In this document: positions 5,261 to 9,229 of the stretch, one piece after another
Numbering within the stretch: position 1 is the first letter of the stretch
Layout: every line of letters starts with the position of its first letter
Source: Planctomycetota bacterium
GTDB lineage: Bacteria > Planctomycetota > SBBH01 > JACQRN01
NCBI GenBank assembly: GCA_016206515.1
Contig: JACQRN010000147.1
Coordinates: 1-9,229, forward strand
DNA: 9,229 nucleotides
Direction of reading: 5' to 3'
Position numbers and translations under genes: made by a program
Notes under the pieces: generated by a model
What the model was told of the DNA's origin: nothing
The model's database searches: none
The model's input: only the letters and a program-made list of their open reading frames with translations

Positions 5261-6435
5261 ATGCCCACACGGATCGCCGTCCTGGGATCGACCGGCTCGA
5301 TCGGGGTACAGACCCTGGAGGTGATCGAGGCGCTCGGGGACGGGGCGCGGGCCGTCTCGCTCGCGGCGCGGTCGAAGTGGGAGAAGATGGCCGAGCAGTG
5401 CCGCCGCTTCCGGCCCGATGCGGCCGCCCTGGAGGACGCCGAGGCGGCCGAACGGCTTCGCCGAGAGCTCGGAGGGGGCTCGAAGACCCGCGTCCTGTCG
5501 GGAACCCAGGGGATCTGCGAGCTGGTCGCCGGTGGCGCGTGCGACCCGCCCTCGCCGGGATCGTCGGGCGCGCCGGTCTCGAGGCGACGCTCGCCGCGCT
5601 GGAGTCCGGCGTCGACGTCGCGCTCGCGAACAAGGAATCGCTCGTTGTCGCCGGGGATCTCGTCTGCCGCACCGCGCGCCGGACGGGGGCCCGCCTGATC
5701 CCGGTCGACAGCGAACACTGCGCCATCGACCAGGCGCTGCGCGCCGGCCGCAAAACGGAGGTCGCCCGGATCCTCCTGACCTCCTCCGGCGGCCCCTTCC
5801 GGACCCGTCCCCTGGGGACCTTCGACACGATCACGCCCGAGGAGGCGCTGCGGCACCCCACCTGGAGCATGGGGCCGAAGATCACGATCGACTCCGCCAC
5901 GCTCATGAACAAGGCGCTCGAGGTGATCGAGGCGAAGTACCTGTTCGACGTCAAACCCGACGCGATCGAGGTCGTCGTCCATCCCCAGTCGATCGTCCAC
6001 TCCCTCGTGGAATTCCGGGATGGATCCGTCGTCGCCCAGCTTGGTCTTCCCGACATGCGCCTGCCGATCCTCTATGCGCTGACCTACCCGGACCGCATCG
6101 ATGCAGGGCTCCCCCGCCTCGACCTTACGCGCTCGGGCCCTCTCACGTTCGAGCGCGCGGACCCCGCGCGCTACCCTGCGCTCGCCCTCGGGTACGAGGC
6201 CGCCCGCGCAGGGGGCACCGCCGAGGCGGCCCTGAACGCCGCCAACGAGGTGGCCGTCGGTGCCTTCCTCGACCGTCGCATCGGGTTCCTCCGTATCGCG
6301 CAGGTTCTCCGGGAGGTCCTGACCGGCCATGCGACCGGAACATCCGGCACCTTGGGGGCCGCGATCGAGGCGGACCGCGTGGGTCGCGATAAGGCCGGCG
6401 ACGCCCTCCGCCCCGCAGGAGCCGCGAACGCATGA
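5261..6435 (+). CDS. dxr: 1-deoxy-D-xylulose 5-phosphate reductoisomerase, frameshifted
   Basis: DXR converts 1-deoxy-D-xylulose 5-phosphate to 2-C-methyl-D-erythritol 4-phosphate with NADPH and a divalent metal, the committed step of the MEP isoprenoid pathway. The NADPH-binding start is GSTGSIGVQTLEVI (residues 9-22). Reading moves from one frame to another at about 5545. After correction the protein has 391 residues, the normal length, with ANKESLVVAG (123-132), metal ligands D150 and E152 in PVDSEH and E221 in NKALEVIEAKYLF, SSGGPFR (175-181), HPTWSMGPKITIDS (199-212) and a C-terminal NAANEVAV. All expected catalytic residues are visible, and the residue count across the break matches my recollection of E. 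coli Dxr, so one base seems to be missing. It could be a sequencing or assembly error or a young lesion. The stop overlaps the rseP start (ATGA). Confidence 0.9.
5541..5551 (+). other. Frameshift locus in dxr (apparent 1-nt deletion)
   Basis: Codons up to GAC (5543-5545, D95) read as DXR in the first frame. From CCC at 5545 onward, PALAGIVGRAGLEATLAALESG reads in the -1 frame. Inserting one base in the GACCCGCCC tract restores a continuous family-length alignment. Unrepaired, the first frame runs on to a stop at 5698 and gives a 145-residue truncated product. No other interruption is seen in the gene. Confidence 0.85.
6417..6421 (+). promoter_or_regulatory. Ribosome binding site of rseP
   Basis: AGGAG at 6417-6421 lies 10 nt before ATG 6432 and 13 nt before the adjacent ATG 6435. 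The spacing and the ATGA overlap with the dxr stop favour 6432. Confidence 0.5.
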
Positions 6436-8498
6436 TGGCGCACTACCTGCTCACGGCGCTCCAGTGGACCTGCGTGATCCTCGGGATCGGAGGGGTCATC
6501 ACCCTGCACGAGTGGGGCCATTTCATCGTCGCCAAGTTGTGCAGGGTCCGCGTCGAGCGGTTCTCGATCGGGTTCGGCCCGGCCCTCTGCCGCTGGCGGC
6601 GCGGGGAGACCGAATACTGGATCTCCTGGGTCCCCTTGGGCGGGTACGTGAAGATGACCGGGGAAAATCCGGACGGGCAGGATTCGGACGACCCGCGGGC
6701 CTTCCACATGCAAAGCGCCTCTCGCCGCGCGGCGATCGCCCTGGCGGGGATCACGATGAACCTCCTGACCGCCTTCGCGCTGTTCACCGTGGCCTTCCAG
6801 ATCGGGGCTTCCTTCCCGGGCCCCGAGATCGGCGGCGTCGAGGAGCCCAGTCCCGCGTGGGCCGCCGGCCTGCGCGCGGGGGACGTGATCCGATCCATCG
6901 GAGGCGTCCCGGTGGTCGGATTCGCGGACATCGCCGAGACGATCGCCCACAACGACACCGAGGACGGGATCCTCATCGAATTCGAACGCCAAGGCCGTCT
7001 CACCCCGGACGGGGCCCGACTGCTGCTCGAAGAGGGGGTCTGGAACGATGCCGGAGATCTTCTCCGCTGGCGCGCCGGAGCGCCCTGGACCCCCCCCCTG
7101 GGGATCGCCCCGGGGGACGAAGTGACGGGAGGGGAAGTTCGCTCGCGCTTGGAACTCGCAGCAGCCTCCGCCGACGGGACGGAGTTCGCATTCCGCGGAC
7201 GCCTGCCGATCGTCCCCGAGCGGAACGAGACGCTCGGGTTCCAGACCATCGGGATCGCTGCGACGAGCGACCTGCGCGTCGCCAAGCTCATCAGCGAGAA
7301 CGGCAGCGCCCCGGCCCTGGAGGCGGGGATCCTTCCGGCCGACCGGATCGTGGCGGTCGACGGCACGGCGCTCTCCTCGTGGGAGGAGTTCACGGAGTAC
7401 GTCCGCGCCCGACCCGGGACGACGATCCGCATCGATCTGGAACGGGGAGGCGAGAAGCGGACCGTGGAGGCGATCCCCCGACCCCATCACTCCTGGAGGA
7501 TCGGCGTCGAACTGGGAGGACCCTCCAGCGAGATCGCCCACGTCCGTCCCGGGAGCCTCGCCGACCGGATCGGCCTGCGCCGCGGGGACCGCTTCGTCGA
7601 ATCCCCCCTCGGATCCGGCGACCCGGACGGGACCCCCGTGGAGGCCCGCGCCCGCTGGCAGGCGCCGGAGCCGGCGCTCCTCATCCAGCGGGTCGGCGGC
7701 GAGGCCCGCGTGACGCTGCCGTCCGCGGACGGCTCCGGACCGACTCCACCGTGGGAGGATGTGATCGAGGGGATCCTGTGGGCCCCCACCGTCTCCGGCG
7801 TTGCCGCAGGAGGGGCCGCCGAACAGGCCGGCCTCCAGCCCGGTGACCGGATCGAACGGGCCTGGATCGGAAGCGAGGAGAACCCCGTTCCCGTCCGGCT
7901 CTGGTCGGACATCCCCGCGATCGTCTCCGCCTCCGCGGGGGAGAACCTTCGGCTGGAGGTGACGCGCGGGAGCGGACGTGCGACCGTCGAGATGCATGCC
8001 CGCCTGGACGAGAGGAATCCGACCGGCGCCCTGGGGATCCTCCCCGCCGACCGCCTCGTCACGCAGAGGATCGCCAACCCCTGGCGCGCGTTCCTGTTCG
8101 GGGTGCGACGGTGCTGGATCGAGATCCAGAAGATCCCCCGCTTTCTAGGCCGGCTCGTCGACCGGTCCGAGCGAGCGATCGACGTGAAGAACCTCGCCGG
8201 CCCGATCGCGATCGCCCAGGTCGCCTCCCGCTTCGCCGACTGGGGGGTCGGCTCCTTCATCTACTTCTTCGGATTCGTCAGCGTGCAGCTGGCGGTCCTG
8301 AACCTCCTGCCGATCCCGGTCCTCGATGGGGGGCACCTCCTCTACATCGCGCTGGAGAAGATCAAGGGCGGACGGTTGAGCGACCGCGCGCAGGCGATCG
8401 GGCAGTACATCGGATTGGCGCTCCTCCTGCCCCTGATGGCGCTCGTCTTCTACAACGACATCGCCCGCCTGATCTCGCGCCTCCTCGGGGGGTCATGA
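6432..8498 (+). CDS. rseP: RseP-family site-2 intramembrane metalloprotease, long form with about four PDZ modules
   Basis: RseP is an inner-membrane zinc protease that cleaves transmembrane anti-sigma factors and leftover signal peptides. HExxH is H26-E-W-G-H30 in the first membrane helix; a second hydrophobic helix lies at about 100-125. The C-terminal part has NLLPIPVLDGG (624-634), the LDG metal-ligand motif, and a last helix near 656-675. Between them lie about 475 residues, in which I see four PDZ-like units, each with a (A)GL/GI-x-x-(A/G)D-x-I turn: PDZ 1 about 132-192 (AGLRAGDVI), 2 about 278-350 (AGILPADRIVAVDG), 3 about 355-430 (IGLRRGDRF) and 4 about 447-525 (AGLQPGDRI). E. coli RseP has about 450 residues and two PDZ domains, so 688 is long. 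The region 193-277 fits no unit and may be another degenerate one. Adjacency to dxr is common in bacteria. No anti-sigma gene is in the window. Confidence 0.93.
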   Translation: MMAHYLLTALQWTCVILGIGGVITLHEWGHFIVAKLCRVRVERFSIGFGPALCRWRRGETEYWISWVPLGGYVKMTGENPDGQDSDDPRAFHMQSASRRAAIALAGITMNLLTAFALFTVAFQIGASFPGPEIGGVEEPSPAWAAGLRAGDVIRSIGGVPVVGFADIAETIAHNDTEDGILIEFERQGRLTPDGARLLLEEGVWNDAGDLLRWRAGAPWTPPLGIAPGDEVTGGEVRSRLELAAASADGTEFAFRGRLPIVPERNETLGFQTIGIAATSDLRVAKLISENGSAPALEAGILPADRIVAVDGTALSSWEEFTEYVRARPGTTIRIDLERGGEKRTVEAIPRPHHSWRIGVELGGPSSEIAHVRPGSLADRIGLRRGDRFVESPLGSGDPDGTPVEARARWQAPEPALLIQRVGGEARVTLPSADGSGPTPPWEDVIEGILWAPTVSGVAAGGAAEQAGLQPGDRIERAWIGSEENPVPVRLWSDIPAIVSASAGENLRLEVTRGSGRATVEMHARLDERNPTGALGILPADRLVTQRIANPWRAFLFGVRRCWIEIQKIPRFLGRLVDRSERAIDVKNLAGPIAIAQVASRFADWGVGSFIYFFGFVSVQLAVLNLLPIPVLDGGHLLYIALEKIKGGRLSDRAQAIGQYIGLALLLPLMALVFYNDIARLISRLLGGS

Positions 8499-8593
8499 GC
8501 CTGTTCGGGATCCAGGCGAACCGCCGCGAGGCGCGCATCCTCCTGTCCGAGGTCGTCGGGATGTCTCGGCTCGATGATGTCATCCCGTATTGA
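8495..8593 (+). CDS. Possible 32-residue small ORF between rseP and ubiA
   Basis: The ATG at 8495 overlaps the rseP stop (ATGA), as at the other coupled junctions here, and a GGGG-rich run (8487-8492) precedes it. It encodes 32 residues beginning MSLFGIQANRREARILL and ending DDVIPY, then TGA; its 3' end overlaps the proposed ubiA start by 17 nt. I do not recognise the sequence; no signal peptide, cysteine pair or membrane helix is visible. Three readings are possible: a real small protein, a coupling ORF that carries ribosomes to the ubiA start, or the 5' remnant of a lost gene. Its acceptable start and position argue for translation, not for a function. Confidence 0.35.
   Translation: MSLFGIQANRREARILLSEVVGMSRLDDVIPY
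8557..8587. repeat. Short inverted repeat covering the ubiA start
   Basis: CGGGATG (8557-8563) is the inverted complement of CATCCCG (8581-8587), with a 17-nt loop that contains both candidate ubiA start codons (8574, 8577). TGTCATCCCG at 8578-8587 also resembles the end motif of the palindromic element in gspJ. It could be a translational control hairpin or a repeat remnant; chance is possible. Confidence 0.3.
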
Positions 8594-9229
8594 GGGGACG
8601 TTGCGCGCGTACTTCCGCCTGATCCGCCTCCCGCTCGTCCCCACCGCCATCGCCGACACCTGGGCGGGGTGGTTCCTGGGAGGGGGAACGATGGAGGCAC
8701 GCCCACTCGCTGGGCTGGCGGGCTTCTCCGCCTGCGCCTACGCCTTCGGGATGGTCTTCAACGACCTGTGCGACCTTCCGAACGACCGGATCGAGCACCC
8801 GGAGCGCCCCCTCCCCAACGGAGCGGTCTCCCGCCGCGCCGCGGGGGCCATGGCGCTCACGCTCCTCGGGGTGTCCATGCTGGCCGCGTGGCGCCTGCCC
8901 TCTGGGGCGCGGACGGTCGCCTGCGCGCTCCTAGGCGCGATCGCCGGCTACGACGCCCTCTTGAAGCGATGGGCACCGGCGGGCACCGTGGGGATGGGCC
9001 TGTGCCGGACTCTGAACCTCCTGACGGGAGCGCTTGCGGCGGCTACCCCCTTCGGCCCCCGGCCTGCGGCCTGCGCAGCGGCCATCGGACTCGGCCTCTA
9101 CATCACGATCGTGACCTCCGTCAGCGTGCGGGAGGCCGTGAACCCCGCCCTTGGCATCTGGGTCCGCCGGGGGATCCTCCTGCTGATCCCCCTCGATGCC
9201 GCGCTCTGTTTCGCGGGGACGCGGAACGC
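8577..9229 (+). CDS. UbiA-family membrane prenyltransferase, EboC-like (3' end outside window)
   Basis: UbiA proteins move an isoprenyl group from a diphosphate donor to an acceptor within the membrane. The frame stays open to the right edge (217 complete codons). The first Asp-rich motif is NDxxDxxxD at N62, D63, D66, D70, followed by RPLPNG, the usual prenyl-diphosphate magnesium site. The second motif region is GYDALLKRWAPAGTVGMGLCR, then TLNLLTG (residues 124-151); the MGLCR-x-LN-x-L-x-G pattern recalls the EboC-like or uncharacterised UbiA group rather than ubiquinone or menaquinone enzymes. Only one Asp (D126) is present where many UbiA have DxxxD. Several hydrophobic helices alternate with short loops. 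ATG 8577 or the adjacent 8574 gives a normal N-terminus (RAYFRLIRLPLVPTA); TTG 8601 with GAGGGG upstream is an alternative. The acceptor cannot be told from sequence. A prenyl-using enzyme in one operon with dxr is a sensible pairing. Confidence 0.85.
   Translation, partial: MSSRIEGTLRAYFRLIRLPLVPTAIADTWAGWFLGGGTMEARPLAGLAGFSACAYAFGMVFNDLCDLPNDRIEHPERPLPNGAVSRRAAGAMALTLLGVSMLAAWRLPSGARTVACALLGAIAGYDALLKRWAPAGTVGMGLCRTLNLLTGALAAATPFGPRPAACAAAIGLGLYITIVTSVSVREAVNPALGIWVRRGILLLIPLDAALCFAGTRN

Noticed and set aside
5541..5551. Programmed -1 ribosomal frameshift in dxr
   Set aside because: No X XXY YYZ slippery heptamer and no strong downstream structure was seen; dxr is not known for recoding. 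A missing base is simpler.
6171..7997. Minus-strand open frame (608 codons) opposite dxr and rseP
   Set aside because: Same GC-bias artefact opposite well-supported genes.
1838..8944. Six copies of the octamer GCGATCGC (1838, 2189, 2351, 6732, 8208, 8937), resembling cyanobacterial HIP1
   Set aside because: All six encode Ala-Ile-Ala in membrane proteins with the favoured codons GCG ATC GCC, so codon use explains them; nothing else suggests a cyanobacterium.

Overview
The window is a GC-rich (about two thirds by eye), densely packed, plus-strand bacterial stretch that reads as two joined gene blocks. Uniform codon use, 4-bp stop/start overlaps and long open antisense frames fit a high-GC Gram-negative (diderm) bacterium. 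Type II secretion, the MEP isoprenoid pathway, a very long RseP and an EboC-like UbiA protein together would suit an uncultivated lineage such as Planctomycetota or Acidobacteriota. That taxonomic placement is a guess; nothing here fixes it.

Region 1 (1-5215) is a type II secretion / type IV pilus-like assembly operon in the classical order gspE (5' end outside the window), gspF, gspG, gspH, gspI, gspJ. GspE is the cytoplasmic ATPase, GspF the inner-membrane platform, GspG the major pseudopilin, and GspH/I/J minor pseudopilins. The cluster stops at gspJ; gspK, L and M do not follow. Region 2 (5261-9229) starts at dxr (MEP pathway), continues with rseP (site-2 intramembrane protease, unusually long, with about four PDZ-like modules), a possible 32-codon ORF, and a UbiA-family prenyltransferase that runs off the right edge. 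dxr is interrupted by an apparent one-base deletion near 5545 but is otherwise complete.

The most interesting signals are not in the protein families. (1) gspG and dxr each have a perfect TATAAT exactly 6 nt before the ATG and no Shine-Dalgarno sequence. This is the geometry of a leaderless promoter, with transcription starting on the A of ATG, whereas gspI, gspJ and rseP inside the operons have purine-rich ribosome binding sites. The gspG promoter would boost the major pseudopilin separately from gspEF; the dxr promoter would start the second block. (2) A 118-bp palindromic element (4380-4497), built from two inverted halves with ends TGTCGTCCCGAGG and an inner GAGGGACCT, lies in frame inside the 5' end of gspJ. 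It gives the prepilin an 81-residue leader, which prepilin peptidase would be expected to remove. (3) Degenerate heptanucleotide repeats lie in the gspH leader, in the gspJ leader and directly against the dxr -10 box.

No RNA genes, CRISPR arrays or transposase genes were seen, and there is no gene-free stretch over 300 bases; the largest intergenic gap is 45 bp (5216-5260).
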